From: Pinus tabuliformis
Lineage: Eukaryota; Streptophyta; Pinopsida; Pinales; Pinaceae
Assembly (NCBI GenBank): GCA_031772625.1
Contig: CM062820.1
Location: forward strand, 312,159,840 to 312,223,839
DNA length: 64,000 nt
Reading direction: 5' to 3'
Part shown: piece by piece, positions 22,001 to 34,444 of the stretch
Layout of the letters: each line of letters begins with the position of its first letter
How positions within the stretch are numbered: the stretch's first letter is position 1
The notes under the pieces: generated by a model
Database searches by the model: none
Told to the model about the DNA's origin: nothing
What the model saw: only the letters and a program-made list of their open reading frames with translations
Position numbers and translations under genes: made by a program

Positions 22001-24058
22001 ACCTGGTTACAGATCTCAATATCCTCAACCTGTTATGGGTCAATACCCCGGAATGAACATAGTGTGGAATCCATCGCAAGGTCAACAAGTGTTGCAGCCA
22101 AACGTACAATTGTCATCTCAAGCTGGACAATCCTTAGTTGCTGGTCCATCCCAACAACCAGTCCAGTCTAATGTTCAAACTTTTGTACCTTCGGTAGTTA
22201 CTCAGTCGCCAATTGCACCTAGTACTCCATCTCAAACGACTGCTGCAACTACCTCAACATCTGCTCCTTCCACGACACTTACTTCTGGAGTATCGACAGC
22301 TCCGGTTTCTACTATCTCTGCAACTACTCCTCAGACATCTTTACCATTGTCTGGATCTACGATTCAAACTACGGTTCAGATGCCTGTAGGACAGCCTGGT
22401 TTAAGTACGGTTGTCACTAGTCAACCACAATTTGCTTATCAACCGTACCAGGGACAGTACCAATACGGGCCTTCTGTCCAACAGCCGGTTTACCAGTATC
22501 AACCGTATCCTGGGTACACTTATCAGCAACCTCAACAACCCCAGTACGGTCCGGTTAATCCTGGTTTTCCAGGAGGATATAATATCCCGAATGCAATTCC
22601 TATTGCAAGTTATCCTGGATATCCTCCTCCTGGGACTGGTCTTGTGACCCAGAGTTTTAGGGATCCTAATCGGCAGTTACCGTTTATCGCAACTTTGGAT
22701 TTACCAGACTTGTCGCGCCTAACTAACGATCCAATACAATATCTTCCGTTCTGGCCGCCAATGCCAAATAAGTTTCCCAGCGATATACCCAAGTTCGAAG
22801 GTAAGTCTGGAGAGGATCCGTCCAATCATGTGATGACTTACCACCTCTGGTGTGCTTCAAATTCCATCTCGGATGATTCGATCCGCTTACGTCTTTTCCA
22901 GCGTACGCTCATTGGTCTCGCGGCCAAGTGGTACATTGAGTTACCACGGGCCTCTTTTTACAATTTTAGTCAGTTAGCTACCTCGTTCCTAACTCATTTT
23001 CAGTTGCCGGTCAGATATGATAATGGCACGGAGCTACTAACTTCACTAAAACAGTCGACATCCACTTATATTTCCAATCATATCCATGAATGGAGACGTC
23101 GACGGCGATTAGTGAAAGTTTTTATCCCAGACCAAATCTTAGCTGAATGGTTTGTTAAATCATTATTATCGAAGATTACTGAAGATGTAGCTAAGGCCGG
23201 AGTAGTTACTGAAGAGCAAATAATTGCTCAAGCGCAGTACCTTGACTTAGTTTACACTCAGTCAGGTACGTTACATGAAAAGATCCCAGATCTTCCAAAG
23301 TCAAATCAAATCGCTGCTGCTCCTTCGGGATATCATGCTGTTGATGGCATGATTGGTACGGTAAATACTAAAAGAAAGAAGAAATCTTCAAATAATTCTT
23401 CGCCCATAATAACCTTACCAGACTCCCCGACAGGAGAGTCTTCTCCTGAAATTACCGCCGACGTTCACGCTGTAGAGTCATCTACGGCTAAATCAAAAAA
23501 CGGTGGTAAGAAGAAAGGCAAGAAGAAGGATAAAGCAGATAAGGCTCCAAAGGAGAAAAAAGAGAAGTCGGAATCTAATGACGAAAAGCGCAAACCTCGC
23601 TATCCTTGTTTAATTTGTGAAGAAGATCATTTCACAAGAGATTGCCCTCATCGGGCAGAGGTTGTGAAAATCGTTAAAGGTTCCCCAACTCCTGCTGTTT
23701 TGAAAGATCCATTTCCAAAGCAGGAGAGTAAAATGATAGGTTCTTCCTCGAGTGCTAGTGAAGAACCCATATTGATGATGTCTCATGTACGGATTGCGAC
23801 TCGATCGCAAGATTACGGTAGTAAGAGTCCTGTTGATGGCAAAGAAGCAGAATCTTCTCATTCTAATCCATCAACCTCAGCTCCCGGCTCCGATCCACTA
23901 CAGATCGAGAAGCCTAACCCGGACTTGGTAATCAAACCGCCCGCCAAGGGTATACTTCGAAAGTCTGCTTTCAATCCACATGCGAGAGCAGCTCAGAATT
24001 ATAACATTGTTGAGGATTTAGCTATTTCACCCTCAGCAATGTCGGCTTTGGAAGTGCT
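19072..24058 (+). repeat. Tandem unit 1 (4,987 bp): leader plus gag
   Basis: Begins TTTCATTTTTCC and ends GAAGTGCT. Units 2 and 3 repeat it head to tail at exactly 4,987 bp spacing. The first 1.74 kb is untranslated leader and the rest codes Gag. Unit 1 is the most distinct of the three; units 2 and 3 share several variants against it. Confidence 0.97.
20814..24058 (+). CDS. gag: Tat gag region, unit 1
   Basis: An N-terminal acidic and Ser/Pro-rich part (20814-21640) opens with RRSRRLRGQPPEE. A long low-complexity stretch rich in Pro, Gln, Gly and Tyr follows (about 21640-22720, repeated PQGQPQY and YQPY words), with a Ser/Thr-rich segment near 22200-22400. The conserved capsid-like part begins near 22765 (PSDIPKFEGKSGEDPSNHV, YHLWCASNS, WYIELP). 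A Lys-rich linker lies near 23490-23590 and a zinc knuckle, CLICEEDHFTRDC, near 23608-23647. Usual Gags lack so long a PQY-rich head; Ogre-type elements are known for extra coding sequence before gag. Broken. Confidence 0.85.
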
Positions 24059-27000
24059 TTTCATTTTTCCTCTTTTTGCTCTTTAGATTTTGTTTTAAAT
24101 TTGTTTTTACTGCCCAGATCCATTGGTTTACTGTCAGAGATCTTCACCTGAACTTGTCCCGTTAGTGTCGAGGGTTTTGGTGGAATTCATAGGGATTTTG
24201 CCTTAGGGTTTGATTTTTAACTGGTCCTGTAGTGAATTTGGCGTTAGAGATTGTCAAACTTTGGATCTCCTTGGTTTTGTTTAGTTCTCTTAGGAGTCGA
24301 GCCTATCATAGAAGTCACCCTTGTGAGAGACCTACCTTTGTGTCTTCTCTTTGCGAAACTCGAAAAGTTTGTTGGTTAAAGCTTTGAATTTCATCCTTGA
24401 GAAAAAAGAACAAAAAGATTTCGATTTTGTTTTTTGATTAGTTTATGATTCTGCATGAACTGATCCTTAGTTGCATTTTGACTGAGTAAAACATCCGGGA
24501 ATTATCCTTGTAGGCTTTTGTCCTCATTATTTTTTGTTTTTAGGTAAATTTCCTTTTAATTTGCTTTTGAGTGAATTTGATTTGATTGTCTTAGATTTTT
24601 TAAATTTGATTTGATAAATAGTTTTACATGCTTTATTAATATAGAAAAAAACACAAAAATTCTTTTGGAAAAAGTTTGCTTTGGTAGCATTTGTAGTCTT
24701 TTGGGAGAAAAAGGAAATTTCGTGAAGTAATTAGTGGTCATGAGTTGTATGTTTTGAAAAGATAAAGAGATTGTTTCTTTGATTGTCTTTGCTAAGAAAG
24801 TTGTTTTCTATAAAATTTGCATTTTCCAACTCTCTTAGCTAGGAGATTCATTGAAAAATAAAAGTAGTGTAAATCATCTTAGGTGCATCTTTGTAGTGGT
24901 TGCGAGTCGAGTCTACACACCACCAGTTTCATCTCCACTACCTTTTGTCTTTAAGAAAAACCATAAAATTAACGCTTAAAGTAAAATAAACTTAGTAACT
25001 TTTATTTACTAGGGCTCTGAAACACCAATATAGATCAGGCTAGTGTCTTGGAGTAGGAGAGTAATTAACTCTCCAAGACAACAAAACCAAACAAGTAGCT
25101 TATCTTGTGATAGAATAAATCCAATTGTTTCATTTGTACTCTGGGAAAGCTCCTCTTAAAGGAGAAGCACGAGCTCGTGTCCGAACCAGTGAGGGGATCA
25201 ATCCTCCCTCGTTGGGAACGACGCCAGACACGCACGTATTACAAATGGTAAACCTCGGATTAACCATTGTCGAGGAGCCAGGGGTCACTTGTCGGTAAAC
25301 CTTGGATTATTGTCAAGGAGCCGGCAAGGGGATCGAGCTTGATACTCTGCCCTTGCGTGCTGTCGGAGTGTAGATTGTTCCCCCAGGTGCATTTGTTGCT
25401 GTTGGTAACCTTAGTGACCATTATCTTTAGGATTCTACCGAGGTGACAGTGGAGGGAAGATCCCACTGTACCTAGAGCAGACATCGGCTAGACTCACTTG
25501 GATTTTCCGGGGGGTTCACTTCACTCGAGACGGTTAAAGTGGAGGAACTTGTGCCGGTATATTCATTAAGCAGGTTGCCGGGGTAACTGTTCCACCCGCC
25601 ACTTCTGTACTGAATCCGGCGATGTTGGGTTTCATCTCCAACTAGCGTTTTTGGTCCAGAAGGCTACTGTTTGTGCTTGGTTTGACGCCCTAGATTCTTT
25701 AGGCGTGTGATTCAAATTTGTTTGGTTCTTTAGAGACTCTAGGCAGTTTTCTTTGAGATTTTACTTTGTTTGCATGTGCAGTAGTTAAAAGTCTTTAACT
25801 GTGGCTGAATTACCGAGACAGTCCCCTGGATCTCGGGGCAAGTCTCCTGAAGTTGTCACCGTGGCCGATTTGTTGAGGAGGTCTCGTAGACTTCGAGGCC
25901 AACCTCCCGAAGAGGTTCTGAGTCATTACGAAGGTTTAAAGGTCCTTGTAACTCCTAGTGGCAGTAAAGTAGGTTCACCTGAAGAAGGAGAATCGTCATT
26001 GGTAGTCCATTCAGATTACCAAGGTCTAGGAACGGGTTATAATCCTGAAGCAGTTGTAGTTTCCGAGCTTGCTGGTAGTTTTTCATCTACTAGTGATATA
26101 GGCGAAGAACCTGAAGTATCTGAACATGTTACTCCAACTTCTAGTGCACCTGATTCACCTAGGGTAGAAAGAGTCATTACCGAAAATCTTCCTGCTGGTT
26201 TGATAGCTATTGAAGAACTTGCTCCAGAGGAAGAATTAGGCGTATCTATCCTTGAAGATCAACCTACTATTGATCTAAGGGAGCGTGAATCTATCTTTTA
26301 CAGTCCTCCTAGAAGTACTACTTGGTACCTTTCGTTAACCAATTATTTAGACAACTCAGGGATAGGTTTTTCTCCACCTCGAACTCCTTTTCCACCTGGA
26401 GGTATTTATACTCCTGTAAATATGTCTGGTCAGTCGTCTGTGTTCACTCAATCTCCTGAATCTTTCTTGTACGATGGTCCTTCTGTTCCTTCCGGGTATC
26501 AGTCACTTTCTGGTACTTTTGCGGGAGCATCTCCTCAACCCATTTAACATGGGTTATTAACTGGAAACAATGGTAATAAGCCGTTGGGCGTAGGAGACAT
26601 TTACATGATGTCAGGTTCAGTTCCCGGTTCTCTACCTCAAGGTGGCCAATTACCGCCTGGGGGGCAGCCTCAATTAACGCCTGGGGGGCAACCTCAGGGT
26701 ACGAAAATTGTGTCTGGGGGGCAACCTCAAGGACAGTATGTACCCATACTACAATACGTTCCTCAAGGTCAACCCCAGCCTCAATATGTACCCCAAGGTC
26801 AACCTCAGTATCAGTATTTACCTCAAGGGTATCAACTTCAAGGTCAAGGTCAACCCCAGTATTAGTATTTACCCCAAGGTTATCAACCTCAAGGTCAATA
26901 CTCGAGTCAAGGTTATCAACCACCTCAAGGTCAAGCTTATGTTCAAAGTATGGGAAATGTACCTGTCAATTATCAATCTTACCCTCAACCTGGTTACAGA

Positions 27001-29045
27001 TCTCAATATCCTCAACCTGTTATGGGTCAATACCCCGGAATGAACATAGTGTGGAATCCATCGCAAGGTCAACAAGTATTGCAGCCAAACGTACAGTTGT
27101 CATCTCAAGCTGGACAATCCTTAGTTGCTGGTCCATCCCAACAACCAGTCCAGTCTAATGTTCAAACTTTTGTACCTTCGGTAGTTACTCAGTCGCCAAT
27201 TGCACCTAGTACTCCATCTCAAACGACTGCTGCAACTACCTCAACATCTGCTCCTTCCACCACACTTACTTCTGGAGTATCGACAGCTCCGGTTTCTACT
27301 ATCTCTGCAACTACTCCTCAGACATCTTTACCATTGTCTGGATCTACGATTCAAACTACGGTTCAGATGCCTGTAGGACAGCCTGGTTTAAGTACGGTTG
27401 TCACTAGTCAACCACAATTTGCTTATCAACCGTACCAGGGACAGTACCAATATGGGCCTTCTGTCCAACAGCCGGTTTACCAGTATCAACCGTATCCTGG
27501 GTACACTTATCAGCAACCTCAGCAACCCCAGTACGGTCCGGTTAATCCTGGTTTTCCAGGAGGATATAATATCCCGAATGCAATTCCTATTGCAAGTTAT
27601 CCTGGATATCCTCCTCCTGGGACTGGTCTTGTGACCCAGAGTTTTAGGGATCCTAATCGGCAGTTACCGTTTATCGCAACTTTGGATTTACCAGACTTGT
27701 CGCACCTAACTAACGATCCAATACAATATCTTCCGTTCTGGCCGCCAATGCCAAATAAGTTTCCCAGCGATATACCCAAGTTCGAAGGTAAGTCTGGAGA
27801 GGATCCGTCCAATCATGTGATGACTTACCACCTCTGGTGTGCTTCAAATTCCATCTCGGATGATTCGATCCGCTTACGTCTTTTCCAGCGTACGCTCATT
27901 GGTCTCGCGGCCAAGTGGTACATTGAGTTACCATGGGCCTCTTTTTACAATTTTAGTCAGTTAGCTACCTCGTTCCTAAATCATTTTCAGTTGCCGGTCA
28001 GATATGATAATGGCACGGAGCTACTAACTTCACTAAAACAGTCGACATCCACTTATATTTCCAATCATATCCATGAATGGAGACGTCGACGGCGATTAGT
28101 GAAAGTTTTTATCCCAGACCAAATCTTAGCTGAATGGTTTGTTAAATCATTATTACCGAAGATTACTGAAGATGTAGCTAAGGCCGGAGTAGTTACTGAA
28201 GAGCAAATAATTGCTCAAGCGCAGTACCTTGACTTAGTTTACACTCAGTCAGGTACGTTACATGAAAAGATCCCAGATCTTCCAAAGTCAAATCAAATCG
28301 CTGCTGCTCCTTCGGGATATCATGCTGCTGATGGCATGATTGGTACGGTAAATACTAAAAGAAAGAAGAAATCTTCAAAGAATTCTTCGCCCATAATAAC
28401 CTTACCAGACTCCCCGACAGGAGAGTCTTCTCCTGAAATTACCGCCGACGTTCACGCTGTAGAGTCATCTACGGCTAAATCAAAAAACGGTGGTAAGAAG
28501 AAAGGCAAGAAGAAGGATAAAGCAGATAAGGCTCCAAAGGAGAAAAAAGAGAAGTCGGAATCTAATGACGAAAAGCGCAAACCTCGCTATCCTTGTTTAA
28601 TTTGTGAAGAAGATCATTTCACAAGAGATTGCCCTCATCGGGCAGAGGTTGTGAAAATCGTTAAAGGTTCCCCAACTCCTGCTGTTTTGAAAGATCCATT
28701 TCCAAAGCAGGAGAGTAAAATGATAGGTTCTTCCTCGAGTGCCAGTGAAGAACCCATATTGATGATGTCTCATGTACGGATTGCGACTCGATCGCAAGAT
28801 TACGGTAGTAAGAGTCCTGTTGATGGCAAAGAAGCAGAATCTTCTCATTCTAATCCATCAACCTCAGCTCCCAGTTCCAATCCACTACAGATCGAGAAGC
28901 CTAACCCGGACTTGGTAATCAAACCGCCCGCCAAGGGTATACTTCAAAAGTCTGCTTTCAATCCACATGCGAGAGCAGCTCAGAATTATAACATTGTTGA
29001 GGATTTAGCTATTTCACCCTCAGCAATGTCGGCTTTGGAAGTGCT
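24059..29045 (+). repeat. Tandem unit 2 (4,987 bp)
   Basis: Full copy of the leader-gag unit, same length as units 1 and 3. The junction with unit 1 joins the GAAGTGCT end to the TTTCATTTTT start with at most a base or so of overlap. Divergence from unit 1 looks well under 1% by eye. Confidence 0.97.
25801..29045 (+). CDS. gag: Tat gag region, unit 2
   Basis: Second copy of the gag block with the same order: charged N-terminal part, PQY-rich head, capsid-like part near 27752 onward, Lys-rich linker and zinc knuckle near 28595. Nearly identical to unit 1; broken. It leads into unit 3's leader rather than into protease. Confidence 0.85.
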
Positions 29046-32000
29046 TTTCATTTTTCCTCTTTTTGCTCTTTAGATTTTGTTTTAAATTTATTTTTACTGC
29101 CCAGATCCATTGGTTTACTGTCAGAGATCTTCACCTGAACTTGTCCCGTTAGTGTCGAGGGTTTTGGTGGAATTCATAGGGATTTTGCCTTAGGGTTTGA
29201 TTTTTAACTGGTCCTGTAGTGAATTTGGCATTAGAGATTGTCAAACTTTGGATCTCCTTGGTTTTGTTTAGTTCTCTTAGGAGTCGAGCCTATCATAGAA
29301 GTCACCCTTGTGAGAGACCTACCTTTGTGTCTTCTCTTTGCGAATCTCGAAAAGTTTGTTGGTTAAAGCTTTGAATTTCATCCTTGAGAAAAAAGAACAA
29401 AAAAATTTCGATTTTGTTTTTTGATTAGTTTATGATTCTGCATGAACTGATCCTTAGTTGCATTTTGACTGAGTAAAACATCCGGGAATTATCCTTGTAG
29501 GCTTTTGTCCTCATTATTTTTTGTTTTTAGGTAAATTTCCTTTTAATTTGCTTTTGAGTGAATTTGATTTGATTGTCTTAGATTTTTTAAATTTGATTTG
29601 ATAAATAGTTTTACATGCTTTATTAATATAGAAAAAAACACAAAAATTCTTTTGGAAAAAGTTTGCTTTGGTAGCATTTGTAGTCTTTTGGGAGAAAAAG
29701 GAAATTTCGTGAAGTAATTAGTGGTCATGAGTTGTATGTTTTGAAAAGATAAAGAGATTGTTTCTTTGATTGTCTTTGCCAAGAAAGTTGTTTTCTATAA
29801 AATTTGCATTTTCCAACTCTCTTAGCTAGGAGATTCATTGAAAAATAAAAGTAGTGTAAATCATCTTAGGTGCATCTTTGTAGTGGTTGCGAGTCGAGTC
29901 TACACACCACCAGTTTCATCTCCACTACCTTTTGTCTTTAAGAAAAACCATAAAATTAACGCTTAAAGTAAAATAAACTTAGTAACTTTTATTTACTAGG
30001 GCTCTGAAACACCAATATAGATCAGGCTAGTGTCTTGGAGTAGGAGAGTAATTAACTCTCCAAGACAACAAAACCAAACAAGTAGCTTATCTTGTGATAG
30101 AATAAATCCAATTGTTTCATTTGTACTCTGGGAAAGCTCCTCTTAAAGGAGAAGCACGAGCTCGTGTCTGAACCAGTGAGGGGATCAATCCTCCCTCGTT
30201 GGGAACAACGCCAGACACGCACGTATTACAAATGGTAAACCTCGGATTAACCATTGTCGAGGAGCCAGGGGTCACTTGTCGGTAAACCTTGGATTATTGT
30301 CAAGGAGCCGGCAAGGGGATCGAGCTTGATACTCTGCCCTTGCGTGCTGTCGGAGTGTAGACTGTTCCCCCAGGTGCATTTGTTGCTGTTGGTAACCTTA
30401 GTGACCATTATCTTTAGGATTCTACCGAGGTGACAGTGGAGGGAAGATCCCACTGTACCTGGAGCAGACATCGGCTAGACTCACTTGGATTTTCCGGGGG
30501 GTTCACTTCACTCGAGACGGTTAAAGTGGAGGAACTTGTGCCGGTATATTCATTAAGCAGGTTGCCGGGGTAACTGTTCCACCCGCCACTTCTGTACTGA
30601 ATCCGGCGATGTTGGGTTTCATCTCCAACTAGCGTTTTTGGTCCAGAAGGCTACTGTTTATGCTTGGTTTGACGCCCTAGATTCTTTAGGCGTGTGATTC
30701 AAATTTGTTTGGTTCTTTAGAGACTTTAGGCAGTTTTCTTTGAGATTTTACTTTGTTTGCATGTGCAGTAGTTAAAAGTCTTTAACTGTGGCTGAATTAC
30801 CGAGACAGTCCCCTGGATCTCGGGGCAAGTCTCCTGAAGTTGTCACCGTGGCCGATTTGTTGAGGAGGTCTCGTAGACTTCGAGGCCAACCTCCCGAAGA
30901 TGTTCTGAGTCATTACGAAGGTTTAAAGGTCCTTGTAACTCCTAGTGGCAGTAAAGTAGGTTCACCTGAAGAAGGAGAATCGTCATTGGTAGTCCATTCA
31001 GATTACCAAGGTCTAGGAACGGGTTATAATCCTGAAGCAGTTGTAGTTTCCGAGCTTGCTAGTAGTTTTTCATCTACTAGTGATATAGGCGAAGAACCTG
31101 AAATATCTGAACATGTTACTCCAACTGCTAGTGCACCTGATTCACCTAGGGTAGAAAGAGTCATTACCGAAAATCTTCCTGCTGGTTTGATAGCTATTGA
31201 AGAACTTGCTCCAGAGGAAGAATTAGGCGTATCTATCCTTGAAGATCAACCTACTATTGATCTAAGGGAGCGTGAATCTATCTTTTACAGATCTCCTAGA
31301 AGTACTACTTGGTACCTTTCGTTAACCAATTATTTAGACAACTCAGGGATAGGTTTTTCTCCACCTCGAACTCCTTTTCCACCTGGAGGTATTTATACTC
31401 CTGTAAATATGTCTGGTCAGTCGTCCGTGTTCACTCAATCTCCTGAATCTTTCTTGTACGATGGTCCTTCTGTTCCTTCCGGGTATCAGTCACTTTCTGG
31501 TACTTTTGCGGGAGCATCTCCTCAACCCATTGAACATGGGTTATTAACTGGAAACAATGGTAATAAGCCGTTGGGCGTAGGAGACATTTACATGATGTCA
31601 GGTTCAGTTCCCGGTTCTCTACCTCAAGGTGGCCAATTACCGCCTGGGGGGCAGCCTCAATTAACGCCTGGGGGGCAACCTCAGGGTACGAAAATTGTGT
31701 CTGGGGGGCAACCTCAAGGACAGTATGTACCCATACTACAATACGTTCCTCAAGGTCAACCCCAGCCTCAATATGTACCCCAAGGTCAACCTCAGTATCA
31801 GTATTTACCTCAAGGGTATCAACTTCAAGGTCAAGGTCAACCCCAGTATTAGTATTTACCCCAAGGTTATCAACCTCAAGGTCAATACTCGAGTCAAGGT
31901 TATTAACCACCTCAAGGTCAAGCTTATGTTCAAAGTATGGGAAATGTACCTGTCAATTATCAATCTTACCCTCAACCTGGTTACAGATCTCAATATCCTC

Positions 32001-34032
32001 AACTTGTTATGGGTCAATACCCCGGAATGGACATAGTGTGGAATCCATCGCAAGGTCAACAAGTGTTGCAGCCAAACGTACAGTTGTCATCTCAAGCTGG
32101 ACAATCCTTAGTTGCTGGTCCATCCCAACAACCAGTCCAGTCTAATGTTCAAACTTTTGTACCTTCGGTAGTTACTCAGTCGCCAATTGCACCTAGTACT
32201 CCATCTCAAACGACTGCTGCAACTACCTCAACATCTGCTCCTTCCACCACACTTACTTCTGAAGTATCGACAGCTCCGGTTTCTACTATCTCTGCAACTA
32301 CTCCTCAGACATCTTTACCATTGTCTGGATCTATGATTCAAACTACGGTTCAGATGCCTGTAGGACAGCCTGGTTTAAGTACGGTTGTCACTAGTCAACC
32401 ACAATTTGCTTATCAACCGTACCAGGGACAGTACCAATACGGGCCTTCTGTCCAACAGCCGGTTTACCAGTATCAACCGTATCCTGGGTACACTTATCAG
32501 CAACCTCAGCAACCCCAGTACGGTCCGGTTAATCCTGGTTTTCCAGGAGGATATAATATCCCGAATGCAATTCCTATTGCAAGTTATCCTGGATATCCTC
32601 CTCCTGGGACTGGTCTTGTGACCCAGAGTTTTAGGGATCCTAATCGGCAGTTACCATTTATCGCAACTTTGGATTTACCAGACTTGTCGCGCCTAACTAA
32701 CGATCCAATACAATATCTTCCGTTCTGGCCACCAATGCCAAATAAGTTTCCCAGCGATATACCCAAGTTCGAAGGTAAGTCTGGAGAGGATCCGTCCAAT
32801 CATGTGATGACTTACCACCTCTGGTGTGCTTCAAATTCCATCTCGGATGATTCGATCCGCTTACGTCTTTTCCAGCGTACGCTCATTGGTCTCGCGGCCA
32901 AGTGGTACATTGAGTTACCACGGGCCTCTTTTTACAATTTTAGTCAGTTAGCTACCTCGTTCCTAACTCATTTTCAGTTGCCGGTCAGATATGATAATGG
33001 CACGGAGCTACTAACTTCACTAAAATAGTCGACATCCACTTATATTTCCAATCATATCCATGAATGGAGACGTCGACGGCGATTAGTGAAAGTTTTTATC
33101 CCAGACCAAATCTTAGCTGAATGGTTTGTTAAATCATTATTACCGAAGATTACTGAAGATGTAGCTAAGGCCGAAGTAGTTACTGAAGAGCAAATAATTG
33201 CTCAAGCGCAGTACCTTGACTTAGTTTACACTCAGTCAGGTACGTTACATGAAAAGATCCCAGATCTTCCAAAGTCAAATCAAATCGCTGCTGCTCCTTC
33301 GGGATATCATGCTGCTGATGGCATGATTGGTACGGTAAATACTAAAAGAAAGAAGAAATCTTCAAAGAATTCTTCGCCCATAATAACCTTACCAGACTCC
33401 CCGACAGGAGAGTCTTCTCCTGAAATTACCGCCGACGTTCACGCTGTAGAGTCATCTACGGCTAAATCAAAAAACGGTGGTAAGAAGAAAGGCAAGAAGA
33501 AGGATAAAGCAGATAAGGCTCCAAAGGAGAAAAAAGAGAAGTCGGAATCTAATGACGAAAAGCGCAAACCTCGCTATCCTTGTTTAATTTGTGAAGAAGA
33601 TCATTTCACAAGAGATTGCCCTCATCGGGCAGAGGTTGTGAAAATCGTTAAAGGTTCCCCAACTCCTGCTGTTTTGAAAGATCCATTTCCAAAGCAGGAG
33701 AGTAAAATGATAGGTTCTTCCTCGAGTGCCAGTGAAGAACCCATATTGGTGATGTCTCATGTACGGATTGCGACTCGATCGCAAGATTACGGTAGTAAGA
33801 GTCCTGTTGATGGCAAAGAAGCAGAATCTTCTCATTCTAATCCATCAACCTCAGCTCCCGGTTCCGATCCACTACAGATCGAGAAGCCTAACCCGGACTT
33901 GGTAATCAAACCGCCCGCCAAGGGTATACTTCGAAAGTCTGCTTTCAATCCACATGCGAGAGCAGCTCAGAATTATAACATTGTTGAGGATTTAGCTATT
34001 TCACCCTCAGCAATGTCGGCTTTGGAAGTGCT
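29046..34032 (+). repeat. Tandem unit 3 (4,987 bp), continuous with pol
   Basis: Third copy. Unlike units 1 and 2 its end runs on into the protease and pol region, so this is the copy in the ancestral context at its right edge; unit 1 is ancestral at its left edge. Confidence 0.97.
30788..34032 (+). CDS. gag: Tat gag region, unit 3
   Basis: Third gag block, same domain order (capsid-like part from about 32739, zinc knuckle near 33582). The only copy leading on into protease. Shares variants with unit 2. Broken. Confidence 0.85.
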
Positions 34033-34440
34033 GCAATCATGTCCAGCACAACGAAAATTACTCTTGTCGGCTATAGGAGCTGTTGATATTCAGGACCCGA
34101 ACCTAATAATCTTTGATCTAGAAAATAGTACACCGCGTCTCCCTCATCAGATGGCTTTCCAGATCCCAGTGATAGTAAAAAACAGGCCTATTCATCGGAC
34201 TGTAATTGATGAAGGAGCTTCTATGTGTATTATGTCGATTCAGTGTTGGAGATCGCTTGGTTCTCCTTCACTGAACCAATCCCCGACGATTCTTAAGGCC
34301 TTTGATGGCTGTGGGTTCCATCCGTTTGGCATTCTACAGGATTTGCCTATAGGGGTTGAAGGAAAAACCGTTAGTCTGGATGTGGAGGTGGTTGATGCCC
34401 CTCTAGACTACAACCTTCTTTTGGGTCACAGTTGGTCTTA
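34033..34440 (+). CDS. pro: Tat protease region
   Basis: Continues from gag of unit 3. The aspartic protease signature reads VIDEGASMCIM near 34201-34233 and the flap/end region DYNLLLGHSW near 34408-34437, as in other Tat/Athila proteases. It would process the polyprotein. Confidence 0.8.
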
Positions 34441-34444
34441 GGCT

